This document shows positions 10,339 to 17,466 of a stretch of DNA of 64,000 nucleotides, one piece after another. The notes below the pieces were generated by a model. That model did no database searches. It had not been told where the DNA came from and saw only the letters and a program-made list of their open reading frames with translations. The stretch's first letter is position 1. Each line of letters begins with the position of its first letter. The stretch covers positions 1 to 64,000 of the forward strand of contig CBDCCU010000010.1 in NCBI GenBank assembly GCA_965214955.1. Direction: 5' to 3'. Origin of the DNA: Aliikangiella sp965214955 (GTDB lineage Bacteria > Pseudomonadota > Gammaproteobacteria > Enterobacterales > Kangiellaceae). Both the position numbers and the translations under genes were made by a program.

Positions 10339-10604
10339 TATACCCGTTCTACTTCAAGATGCATGCTTCAGCAAGTCAGTAAGCCAGTCTATTTGAGGCA
10401 TCAGTGCGCAGGATTAGTCATTCTAATTCAAGCATTGATAACGAAAAAGAGGCTGGCTTACTGCCTTGCCCTTCGGGTGCTCAGCCAAAAAACTTGCACT
10501 GCGTTGCAGCTTTTGAAAAGGGCTTGCCATTTCCTGCAAGCTGCGCCTTGTTCAAACTTTTTGGCTGAACACTGAAACAAGCATCTTGAAGTAGAACGGG
10601 TATA
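10339..10604. mobile_element. 266-bp MITE-like element with terminal inverted repeats, copy 1
   Basis: The ends are long inverted repeats: TATACCCGTTCTACTTCAAG at the left and its complement at the right, bounded by TA. No coding capacity is credible inside. A second full-length 266-bp copy lies inverted at 51637-51902, and partial copies lie at 36803-36930 and 40185-40225. The TA-bounded ends fit a non-autonomous element moved by a TA-targeting transposase, which is inference. Confidence 0.85.
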
Positions 10605-10888
10605 TTATGCTCTTAATACTCACAACAGTAATTTTGCTCTTTAATATCTAGTCAAGAAAATGATTTTTGTCAAAGAATTGTCGTTAATTACTTAAAAGTG
10701 TCAAAAATTGACCAACTTTATTATATTTTTTTGATTAGGGATGAATAACTTGGCACTTTTTGATTGGAGTCAAAAATCAAAAAGCACCCAAAGTTAATGC
10801 AAAACTTAATAGCACAGCGAAATGAATTTATTTTTATAACAGGCAAATCATTGCCTATTTTAAAGGTACTACCTTGCCGTAAAAAGAA

Positions 10889-10911
10889 AAGGGGTCGTGT
10901 TCCGACCCCTT
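10889..10911. terminator. Strong hairpin AAGGGGTCG/CGACCCCTT
   Basis: A 9-bp GC-rich stem with a 5-nt loop. It is T-rich afterwards only on the minus strand, so it would terminate leftward transcription. The neighbouring string TACCGTACGAC recurs just after the first flagellin gene (14661-14671), suggesting this is a leftover of flagellin 3' sequence. Confidence 0.5.
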
Positions 10912-10936
10912 ACCGTACGACTGAAGTTTAAGTGCA

Positions 10937-11014
10937 ATGTGGCTGTTCTCAGCAACCACGTGCCTTTAATCTTCCCGCTAAAGCCCTTGAAATAAGCTGT
11001 TCTCAGCAACTTAA
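10937..11014 (+). promoter_or_regulatory. Orphan flagellin-type leader with two UUCUCAG hairpins
   Basis: Two stem-loops carry the loop TTCTCAG at 10946-10952 and 11000-11006. The first stem pairs 10937-10945 with 10953-10961. The second pairs 10993-10999 with 11007-11013. Both have a C-A mismatch three pairs from the loop. They precede a flagellin-like ribosome binding site and start at 11062-11085, matching the architecture of the two intact flagellin leaders. No good sigma-28 promoter was found upstream: TAAAGGTA at 10861 is too close to GCCGTAAA at 10876. Confidence 0.65.
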
Positions 11015-11061
11015 ACCTCAAACTAAAGCGATGTTCCGAAGAACGTGACCGACATACTTAC

Positions 11062-11119
11062 TAGGAGATTTATCATGGGTAATGATTTGTCAGCACTAAT
11101 ATTTATGTTGGCTAATTAG
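11062..11119 (+). pseudogene. Fossil 5' end of a third flagellin gene
   Basis: TAGGAGATTTATCATGGGTA followed by ATG is identical to the ribosome binding site and start of the second flagellin (15186-15208). The reading then departs from flagellin after MGN and stops after 14 codons (MGNDLSALIFMLAN). This is best read as a flagellin gene whose body was deleted, leaving leader and start. An alternative is a tiny leader-controlled peptide; nothing supports a function for it. Confidence 0.6.
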
Positions 11120-11188
11120 AACTTAGCAATGGGTGTGCCAACTTTTGTGCTTTTATCCCCCTCCTTTGAATTTACTCATTAACTGTAG

Positions 11189-11206
11189 CCTCGATTTTAA
11201 TCGAGG
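11189..11206. repeat. Intact palindrome CCTCGATT-TT-AATCGAGG
   Basis: A perfect 8-bp inverted repeat with 2-base spacer, flanked by GTAG on the left and TTTT on the right. It is the undisturbed, inverted counterpart of the palindrome split by the insertion sequence at 11310/12732. The sequence between here and 11310 has no gene. Confidence 0.8.
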
Positions 11207-11386
11207 TTTTCTTAACGACTACTCAAATATCAATTAGCCATTCACAGTAAAGGTTTAGTTTTATGCTTTTAGCTATGGTGACAACCAATAAATAAACCTC
11301 GATTAAAATCAATGGTATGGACTCCTCCCAACTAAAGCGACGATCAGCTAAAGTTAGAAGCGACAAAACTCAAAAGGAGCCATACC

Positions 11387-12415
11387 ATGAATAAGAATAC
11401 GACAATTAGTATCGATTTAGCTAAAGAAATTTTTCAGGTTGCTATTTTTTCAAGTCACGGAAAAATGCTGGTTAATAAAAAGCTATCCGCTTCAAAAATG
11501 AAAGAATTGATCGCTCAATACCCAAACGCCACTATTGTTATGGAAGCTTGTGGAACAGCACACCATTGGGGACGTTTTTTTATTCAACGTGAATATCAGG
11601 TAAAACTAGTTCCCGCACAGATTGCTGCAAAGTACAGAATAGGAAATAAAAATGATAGCAATGATGCGATTGCCATTTATGAAGCGAGTAAAAACCCAAA
11701 AATCCATTTTGTTTCCATTCGAACATTGGAGCAGCAAGATATCGCAACACTTCATAAATTTCGTGAAGGCCTGAAAAAAGAGCAAAATCAAATTAGCAAT
11801 CGAATTCGAGGTTTTGCATTGGAGTATGGTGAAAAATTTCCATTAAGTATTAAAGCATTACTTAAAAGATTACCAGAAGCGCTTGAGAATGCAGATAACC
11901 AACTCACTTCTACCGCCCGTACACTATTAGAGCAGCTACAGAAGCAATTACGCGAAACCATGAAAAGGCTAGATGCTGCGACCAAAGCAATCGTTAACTA
12001 TGTTAAAGCTATTGAGCCTTGCAAGCGATTAACGGAGCTTCCTGGGTTTGGTTGGCTCGTTGCCAGTGCTGTTTATGCAAAATTAGGTTCTGGTGAAGCC
12101 TTCAAACGCGGGCGTGATGCAAGTGCCAGCCTAGGACTTGCTCCAGCCCATTCAGGGAGTGGAGGTAAATTAATAATAGGTAAGATTACTCGACGCGGTG
12201 ATGCCTATGTACGCAGCATGGTGATCCATGGTGCACGTGCTATTGTGATACTTGCTAGGAAAAAAACAAATGGATTAAGCCTCTGGATTCAGAAATTGCT
12301 TGAAAGCAAAAGCTTCAATACCACGGTGGTAGCTGTTGCTAACAAATTAGTCAGAATGGCATTGGCCATGCTGAAAACAGGACAAAGTTATAAGCCCGTC
12401 ACATTGACAGCATAA
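11387..12415 (+). CDS. IS110-family transposase (RNA-guided DEDD recombinase)
   Basis: 342 residues, intact, preceded by AAAGGAG. The N-terminal RuvC-like DEDD domain shows D10 (SIDLAKE), E53 (MEACGTAHHWGR), D90 and D93 (KNDSNDAIAI). A coiled-coil middle is followed by the C-terminal Transposase_20 domain, with LPGFGWLVASAVYAKLGSG and the serine-containing segment ASASLGLAPAHSGSGGK near 245-261. IS110/IS1111 enzymes recombine without classical terminal inverted repeats, using an RNA encoded in the element's non-coding end. The reading frame is complete, so the element may be active. Confidence 0.95.
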   Translation: MNKNTTISIDLAKEIFQVAIFSSHGKMLVNKKLSASKMKELIAQYPNATIVMEACGTAHHWGRFFIQREYQVKLVPAQIAAKYRIGNKNDSNDAIAIYEASKNPKIHFVSIRTLEQQDIATLHKFREGLKKEQNQISNRIRGFALEYGEKFPLSIKALLKRLPEALENADNQLTSTARTLLEQLQKQLRETMKRLDAATKAIVNYVKAIEPCKRLTELPGFGWLVASAVYAKLGSGEAFKRGRDASASLGLAPAHSGSGGKLIIGKITRRGDAYVRSMVIHGARAIVILARKKTNGLSLWIQKLLESKSFNTTVVAVANKLVRMALAMLKTGQSYKPVTLTA

Positions 12416-12716
12416 AAATAGCCCGTAATGAAAATGAAGACCAACCGAGATAGTTAGCATGAGATAAAACGGTCATTGCACTTTTAGCTAGTCAAACAAA
12501 ACCTGAGTAGCCTCGCGGCTTATAAAAGCCTATTCATCGATAAGGAGTTTGACTTACACGGCGGAAAAGCCGTAAAGGTCCGGAGTAGCTCTCCATCATG
12601 AGACCGTATATACGATAGCTAACATAAAGTGTGAAATTTTTTTAAGAGTGCGCTATCCATGTGAGTCTGTATGATGAAATAATCATAGAAATTTAGAATG
12701 TGTTATTGCATTCATT
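12416..12716 (+). ncRNA. Candidate bridge/seek RNA region of the IS1111-type element
   Basis: This non-coding 3' end of the element is where IS1111-group elements are known to encode their guide RNA. Within it, GTAGCCTCG at 12507-12515 is exactly complementary to CGAGGCTAC (12731-12739), the right flank of the insertion site. It lies beside a small hairpin, GGCT...AGCC (12517-12530). GGCGGAAAAGCCG (12560-12572) can form another stem. RNA boundaries are not determinable here, and the donor-side guide is not clear. Confidence 0.5.
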
Positions 12717-12746
12717 GAGGAGTCCATATACGAGGCTACGATCTAA

Positions 12747-12834
12747 ACTAGCAACTAGCAACTAGCAACTAGCAACTAGCAACTAGCAACTAGCAACTAG
12801 CAACTAGCAACTAGCAACTAGCAACTAGCAACTA
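12747..12834. repeat. Heptanucleotide tandem array (ACTAGCA)n
   Basis: About twelve copies of ACTAGCA, the longest such array in the window, lie between the insertion sequence and the first flagellin promoter (starting at 12863). Confidence 0.95.
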
Positions 12835-12862
12835 AAAAAATTAAATTTTTTAAAAATAAAAT

Positions 12863-12889
12863 TAAAGTCACTATTTTCACCGCCGATAC
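12863..12889 (+). promoter_or_regulatory. Sigma-28 (FliA) promoter of flagellin gene 1
   Basis: TAAAGTCA (12863-12870), an 11-base spacer, then GCCGATAC (12882-12889) closely match the FliA consensus TAAAG-N-GCCGATAA. Transcription would begin near 12896, giving a leader of about 208 nt. Confidence 0.88.
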
Positions 12890-12896
12890 CCTTTTT

Positions 12897-13017
12897 GAAC
12901 CGGACTTCTCAACCCTGTTCACTTTAAACCGATATTCTCAGATGTTTGTTTAAAGCTTGTCACCAATTCTCAGCTGGTTGATCACAATCAGAAAGATTTA
13001 TTCTCAGTTCATCTTTC
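12897..13017 (+). promoter_or_regulatory. Flagellin 1 leader: four serial UUCUCAG/UUCUCAA hairpins
   Basis: Four heptamers (TTCTCAA 12906; TTCTCAG 12935, 12967, 13001) sit at 29-34 base intervals, each inside its own inverted repeat. GAAC-GG pairs with CC-GTTC (12897-12920). CTTTAAAC pairs with GTTTAAAG (12922-12929/12948-12955). ACCA pairs with TGGT (12962-12965/12975-12978). GAAAGAT pairs with ATCTTTC (12991-12997/13011-13017). Stem sequences differ while the loop is kept, as expected for a conserved RNA motif. The remaining 85 bases to the start codon show no further copy. Confidence 0.72.
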
Positions 13018-13103
13018 CCAATTATTTTTTTAATCAATTTTTTCGTGCGATTTGCAACTTTCTCTCACCATGTTGCTAACGCATTAGATTAGGAGTCAAA
13101 AAA

Positions 13104-14636
13104 ATGGGAAACGTATTACAAACTAATGTTTCTTCGTTAAATGCACAGCGAAATTTAGGTGGCGTTAACGATAACCTTAGAATAACGTTCCAACGTTTAT
13201 CTTCAGGTTTTCGTATTAATAGCGCTAAAGATGATGCCGCAGGATTACAAATATCTAATGGCTTAACCTCTCAAATTAATGGCTTAGAAGTTGCCAGCCG
13301 TAACGCTAACGATGGTATATCTTTAGCCCAGGTAACAGAAGGCGCTTTGCAGGAGTCAACCAATATACTGCAACGTATTCGTGATTTGGCTATTCAATCA
13401 GCCAATGGTTCTAATGGTGCTAGTGAAAGAGCGGCATTGCAACAAGAAGTAGCTCAGTTAAAATCGGAGCTTAATCGAATTGCTGAAACCACACGTTTTG
13501 GCAGCAGAACAGTACTAGATGGCACTTTTGGAACGCAAACTTTTCAAATTGGTGCACAAGCCTTTGAAACCATCACAGTAAATACAGGTGATTCAAGAGC
13601 AACTTCTATTGGTTCTAACCAAATCAATCCTGGAGCTGCCAGCGCGGGAAATGTTCAACAAGTTGGTGCAGGAGTTGCCATAACCACCAATTTAACCAAT
13701 TCAACCTTAGCTGAAACATTAACCATTGCAGGTCGATTAGGTACGGCAACTTTAGCGGTTGCTCTTAGCGCTTCCATTAAAGATGTTGCCTCAGATATTA
13801 ATGCATTAACTGATAGCACAGGAGTTAGCGCTGGCGCTCGAACCAATATAAAGCTTGATGACTTATCGGCGGCAGGAACTGTGTCTTTTTCGATTATTAG
13901 TGACAACACCTCAGGTGTGCCCGTTTCTGCATCCATTTTAGATGCAGGTGATTTAACACCTTTAGCTGATGCTGTTAATAGAAATACCGCGCAAACAGGA
14001 GTTTATGCTACCGTATCGAGCGATAGAGCCTCACTAGTGTTAACTAATGAAAAAGGGGAAAATATTTCACTTGAAAACCTTTCTCATAGTACCCCAACCG
14101 CAACAGTTGATATTGCACAACTCGATTACGATGGTGGTTTTGTCGCAGCGGATGAACTTGAAGCTACAGCAGGTGATGCAACAGTTTTAAACGGAACAAA
14201 TGATGTAACTGGTGTTGGTGTACTTCAATTTAACTCAGAGCGCTCTTACACGCTTTCTCAAGCAACAGGAGATACTTTGTATAATGCCGCAGCAGGTGTG
14301 GTTATTGGCTCTGGTTTAGAAGCGGTTGCCGATGTTGATATATCAAGTTCAATCGGCGCACAAAATGCTTTAGCGGTTGTTGACCAAGCATTAAGGGCAG
14401 TAGATTCTATTCGAGGCGACTTAGGTGCGGTGCAAAATCGTTTTTTAAGCACAATAAGCAACTTACGAAGTGTGCAAGAAAATGCGGCACAAGCTCGCTC
14501 TCGAATTAGAGATACCGACTATGCAACAGAAACCTCAAACCTTGCTAAAAACCAAGTGTTGCAGCAAGCAGGATTGTCAGTGCTCGCCCAGGCGAATTCT
14601 GCAAGCCAAAATATTCTATCTCTACTACAAGGGTAG
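13104..14636 (+). CDS. Flagellin 1
   Basis: Filament subunit of 510 residues. The N-terminal D0/D1 region is conserved (MGNVLQTNVSSLNAQRNLGG, then SSGFRINSAKDDAAGLQISN and NDGISLAQVTEGALQE). A variable, Ala/Thr-rich centre follows, then a conserved C-terminus (RIRDTDYATETSNLAKNQVL...QNILSLLQG) that assembles the filament core and binds FliS. It is exported through the flagellar type III system. The start is preceded by TTAGGAG. It has exactly the same length as flagellin 2, but the centres differ clearly. Sigma-28 driven, with a long structured leader. Confidence 0.96.
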   Translation: MGNVLQTNVSSLNAQRNLGGVNDNLRITFQRLSSGFRINSAKDDAAGLQISNGLTSQINGLEVASRNANDGISLAQVTEGALQESTNILQRIRDLAIQSANGSNGASERAALQQEVAQLKSELNRIAETTRFGSRTVLDGTFGTQTFQIGAQAFETITVNTGDSRATSIGSNQINPGAASAGNVQQVGAGVAITTNLTNSTLAETLTIAGRLGTATLAVALSASIKDVASDINALTDSTGVSAGARTNIKLDDLSAAGTVSFSIISDNTSGVPVSASILDAGDLTPLADAVNRNTAQTGVYATVSSDRASLVLTNEKGENISLENLSHSTPTATVDIAQLDYDGGFVAADELEATAGDATVLNGTNDVTGVGVLQFNSERSYTLSQATGDTLYNAAAGVVIGSGLEAVADVDISSSIGAQNALAVVDQALRAVDSIRGDLGAVQNRFLSTISNLRSVQENAAQARSRIRDTDYATETSNLAKNQVLQQAGLSVLAQANSASQNILSLLQG

Positions 14637-14660
14637 AATAATGAAAGCCCAAAGCACCCC

Positions 14661-14754
14661 TACCGTACGACAACTTTAGGTGTAGCCTTAGCAAAGATCC
14701 GCATCTCAGTGCGGATCTTTACCTAAAGCCAACAAACGCACCTAAAATACGGTA
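14661..14754 (+). terminator. Nested 3' hairpin structure after flagellin 1, with a UCUCAG loop
   Basis: An 11-bp perfect stem AAAGATCCGCA/TGCGGATCTTT (14693-14703/14710-14720) closes the loop TCTCAG. It is enclosed by TTTAGGTG/CACCTAAA (14675-14682/14739-14746) and TACCGTA/TACGGTA (14661-14667/14748-14754). The strand TTTAGGT could alternatively pair with ACCTAAA at 14721-14727. It probably terminates or stabilises the flagellin mRNA; no T-run follows the outer stem. Confidence 0.65.
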
Positions 14755-14867
14755 AACACAAGTCGCTAATATTATTTATTTTGATTTTTTTTGGATTTTT
14801 AATTCCTATAAAATCAAACACTTAACCCTACCCTATAAAAAACATTCAAATTATTTTTAACACAAAG

Positions 14868-14894
14868 TAAAGTCGCCTTTTTTTAGGCCGATAA
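14868..14894 (+). promoter_or_regulatory. Sigma-28 (FliA) promoter of flagellin gene 2
   Basis: TAAAGTCG (14868-14875), an 11-base spacer and a perfect GCCGATAA (14887-14894). The predicted start near 14900 gives a leader of about 300 nt. Confidence 0.92.
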
Positions 14895-14906
14895 TTGATA
14901 TCGTAA

Positions 14907-15162
14907 GCAAATTGTTCTCAGCAATTTGTAAGCTGTCTAGCTAAAGACTAAAAACTATAGAAAGTTATTGTTTCTCAGGCGATGATTTTTCTCAAAAACT
15001 CACCTCTTAAGAAACACTAATGGTTTGAAAACGTGTTTCTCAGACATCTTTTCAAATTTAAACAATACGCGGACAAACAAGTTTTTACCTTTAAAGTAAA
15101 AATTTAACTGTCTTACTTTTTAAGCACTTTGTAATTTTAGGTTGATAAAGCGTTCTCAGCGC
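14907..15162 (+). promoter_or_regulatory. Flagellin 2 leader: five UUCUCAG/UUCUCAA hairpins
   Basis: Loops lie at 14915, 14972, 14989 (TTCTCAA), 15037 and 15153. GCAAATTG pairs with CAATTTGT (14907-14914/14922-14929), closing exactly TTCTCAG. 14963-14971 pairs with 14979-14987 using G-U pairs. TTTGAAAA-C-GTGT pairs with ACAT-C-TTTTCAAA (15024-15036/15044-15056). GCG pairs with CGC at 15150-15162. The third loop (14989) has only a 3-bp A-U stem that competes with the second. The first hairpin begins within about 10 nt of the predicted transcript start. Confidence 0.75.
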
Positions 15163-15198
15163 AAGCAGCTTAAATATCGAAGGTTTAGGAGATTTATC

Positions 15199-16731
15199 AT
15201 GGGTAATGTAATACAGACGAATGTATCGTCTTTGGGTGCGCAGCGTTCGTTAGGTCAAACCAACAACGATTTAACCACCACTTTTCAACGTCTATCTACA
15301 GGTTTAAGAATTAACAGTGCAAGAGATGATGCAGCAGGTTTGCAAATTTCTAACAGTTTAACTTCGCAAATTAATGGTTTAGGCGTAGCCGTACGAAATG
15401 CTAACGACGGTATTTCACTCGCACAAACTGCTGAAGGTGCATTGCAAGAAACCACTAATATCTTGCAACGTATTCGTGACTTATCAATCCAGTCAGCCAA
15501 TGGTAGTAATAGTGCTACTGAGCGTTCAGCCCTGCAACAAGAGGTTTCTCAGTTACAGCAAGAAATCAATCGTATCGCAGAAACAACCTCTTTTGGTGGA
15601 AGAAACTTACTTGATGGAACTTTTGGTACAACTTCATTACAGGTTGGCTCAGAGGCAAATCAAACAATTTCTGTAACCATTAATAATGCGCGTGGAACAA
15701 GCATTGGTAGTAACACTGTTAACATTAATGGTACTTTAAATGTAGCAACTGCAATCGCTGATACTGCCGTTGCATTAACCAATGGCGTAGTCGCTGCAGA
15801 AGATTTAACTATTTCAGGCGCATTTGGTACAGCATCACTTGATGTACAGTTAGGTCAAACAGCAGATTCTATTGCCTCGTTAGTTAATGCTAATACTGCT
15901 GCAACTGGTGTACAAGCCACGGCGAGAACTCAAGTTGAATTAAACACTTTATCTGGAACTGGTGATTTATCATTCAACATTGGTACCACTAGCGGTGACG
16001 ATGCAGGATTAACCACCCAAAATGCTGTTATCAATGTAACTGTTGATGCCACAAATGACTTGTCTGGTTTAGCAGAAGCTATTAATGCTCAAGCAGCTGC
16101 AACAGGTGTAACAGCTGAATCTACTGGTAGCACAGTTATTTTAACCAATGAAGAAGGTCGCGATATTTATATTGAGAACTTTGGTGAAGATACTAACGCT
16201 GGTGCAACTACTGGTTTAACCGTTAACTTCCAAGCATTGGATGAAACTGGTGCTGCTAGCGGCGCTGCAGCCGTACTTGACTCTACTGCCGCAACTAACC
16301 AAGACTCAAGTAAAGCTGGTGGTAACTTAACTTTCACTTCAAGCCAAGTATTTACAGTTACCTCTGGAAACGCAGGTGGTTTATTTACTGGTACTGGAGC
16401 GAATGCTTCTACTCTTTCAAATGTAGCATCTATTGACATTGGCACTCAACAAGGTGCTCAAAATGCAATTGCTATTATTGATGGTGCGATTGAAGGTATT
16501 GATTCTAATAGAGCAAGTTTAGGTGCGGTTCAAAATCGTTTAGGTAATACTATTTCTAACCTTGGAAGTATTATTGAAAACGTATCCGCTGCACGTTCGC
16601 GTATTCGTGATACTGACTTTGCTGTTGAAACCGCTAACTTGTCTAAAAACCAAGTATTGCAACAAGCGGGTTTATCTATTTTGGCGCAAGCTAACGCTTC
16701 TAGCCAGTCAGTGCTTTCACTATTACAGTAA
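15199..16731 (+). CDS. Flagellin 2
   Basis: Second filament subunit, 510 residues from the ATG at 15199, which has a strong AGGAGA site (15187-15192); an upstream in-frame start at 15142 lies in the leader and is rejected. The ends are flagellin-typical: MGNVIQTNVSSLGAQRSLGQ, LSTGLRINSARDDAAGLQIS and a C-terminus RIRDTDFAVETANLSKNQVL ending in SVLSLLQ. The centre is rich in Ala, Thr and Asn and differs from flagellin 1. Multiple flagellins per filament are usual in Vibrio and Shewanella relatives. Confidence 0.96.
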   Translation: MGNVIQTNVSSLGAQRSLGQTNNDLTTTFQRLSTGLRINSARDDAAGLQISNSLTSQINGLGVAVRNANDGISLAQTAEGALQETTNILQRIRDLSIQSANGSNSATERSALQQEVSQLQQEINRIAETTSFGGRNLLDGTFGTTSLQVGSEANQTISVTINNARGTSIGSNTVNINGTLNVATAIADTAVALTNGVVAAEDLTISGAFGTASLDVQLGQTADSIASLVNANTAATGVQATARTQVELNTLSGTGDLSFNIGTTSGDDAGLTTQNAVINVTVDATNDLSGLAEAINAQAAATGVTAESTGSTVILTNEEGRDIYIENFGEDTNAGATTGLTVNFQALDETGAASGAAAVLDSTAATNQDSSKAGGNLTFTSSQVFTVTSGNAGGLFTGTGANASTLSNVASIDIGTQQGAQNAIAIIDGAIEGIDSNRASLGAVQNRLGNTISNLGSIIENVSAARSRIRDTDFAVETANLSKNQVLQQAGLSILAQANASSQSVLSLLQ

Positions 16732-16770
16732 GTTGATGGCATCGCTTAAATATACATTTAACGCGATAAT

Positions 16771-16798
16771 AAGAAAGCTAAGCTCGCTTAGCTTTCTT
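16771..16798 (+). terminator. Rho-independent terminator after flagellin 2
   Basis: Perfect 12-bp stem AAGAAAGCTAAG/CTTAGCTTTCTT with loop CTCG, followed by a T-rich tract. It lies 25 bases before flaG, so flaG would depend on read-through. Confidence 0.85.
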
Positions 16799-16823
16799 AA
16801 TTGCTTTATTGAGGTAAATTGCT

Positions 16824-17267
16824 ATGGCTATTGATAATTTGTCTGGCAACTTTCAACCACTAAGGGCTGAAAGCGGCACCAATTTGCCGCCAGCAACTAG
16901 TGGAGCGCCTTCAACACAAAGTGCAAAGGTTGAGAATAATGTCGAAAACCGATTAAGTGTTGTGCCTTCTAATCAGCCTTTATCGCAAAGCATTAATAAT
17001 GCCGAGATAAATGCTGAAAATGACAAAGAAGCAGTAGAGTCGCAAATTGAGGAGCTACAAAACTTTAATCAAAATATCGACCGCAGCCTCCAATTTAAAG
17101 TTGACGAAGAACTAGGAGTAACTATTGTTAGGGTCATTGACAAACAAACCGATGAACTTATCAGACAGTTTCCCCCAGAAGAGCTTATTAATCTTTCTCG
17201 ACGCTTGAAGGAGCTCAATGAAGAAAACTCTGGTAACAGCGGAGTTTTGTTGCAGGAAAAAGTATAA
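16824..17267 (+). CDS. flaG: FlaG, flagellar filament accessory protein
   Basis: 147 residues: a low-complexity Ser/Asn/Gln-rich N-terminus (about 1-80) followed by the conserved FlaG domain (LQFKVDEELGVTIVRVIDKQ, then DELIRQFPPEELINLSRRLKE). FlaG is linked to control of filament length in several bacteria; its mechanism is unsettled. The position between flagellin and fliD is the standard one. A terminator follows directly (17271-17290). Confidence 0.93.
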   Translation: MAIDNLSGNFQPLRAESGTNLPPATSGAPSTQSAKVENNVENRLSVVPSNQPLSQSINNAEINAENDKEAVESQIEELQNFNQNIDRSLQFKVDEELGVTIVRVIDKQTDELIRQFPPEELINLSRRLKELNEENSGNSGVLLQEKV

Positions 17268-17270
17268 AAG

Positions 17271-17290
17271 CTAGGGAGCTTGCTCCCTAG
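17271..17290 (+). terminator. Rho-independent terminator after flaG
   Basis: Stem CTAGGGAGC/GCTCCCTAG with a TT loop, followed by TCTTTGCTTT. It begins 4 bases after the flaG stop. Confidence 0.88.
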
Positions 17291-17312
17291 TCTTTGCTTT
17301 AAATTTTAATTT

Positions 17313-17330
17313 TTGGCGCATGAATTGCTA
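17313..17330 (+). promoter_or_regulatory. Sigma-54 promoter of fliD-fliS-fliT
   Basis: TTGGCGCATGAATTGCTA has GG and GC separated by exactly 10 bases and a perfect TTGCT. It is about 140 bases before the fliD start and just after the flaG terminator. Confidence 0.82.
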
Positions 17331-17466
17331 AGCATTTATAAAATAAGTAAGTCTATTAAATATTAATGGGTTTATTTTAATGGTTTTGGTAAAAAAACCT
17401 GCTCAAACTATTAAAATAAATTCGTTACAAACACACAGGTTTAATACCAGCTTTTATAGGTTTATC

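Larger units (their letters stand above)
11311..12731 (+). mobile_element. IS110-family (IS1111 group) insertion sequence
   Basis: Subterminal inverted repeats TATGGACTCCTC (11316-11327) and GAGGAGTCCATA (12717-12728) lie 5 and 3 bases inside the proposed ends. Removing the element rejoins AAACCTCGATTAAAATC to GAGGCTAC, which is exactly the complement of the intact palindrome at 11185-11206. There is therefore no target duplication beyond one ambiguous base. The transposase leaves a short 5' and a long (about 315 bp) 3' non-coding end, as in the IS1111 group. The exact ends are inferred from the rejoined target. Confidence 0.88.

Noticed and set aside
10282..10575. A 97-residue protein-coding gene before flrA
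   Set aside because: It lies across a MITE-like element present elsewhere without a conserved frame, and its composition is not protein-like.
11062..11119. A functional 14-residue leader peptide
   Set aside because: The first residues and ribosome binding site are copied from flagellin, and the rest has no conserved feature, so a truncated flagellin gene explains it better.
12897..15162. CsrA/RsmA binding hairpins in the flagellin leaders
   Set aside because: CsrA sites need GGA in the loop; the conserved loop here is UUCUCAG, which has none. The only GGA near the starts is the ribosome binding site.
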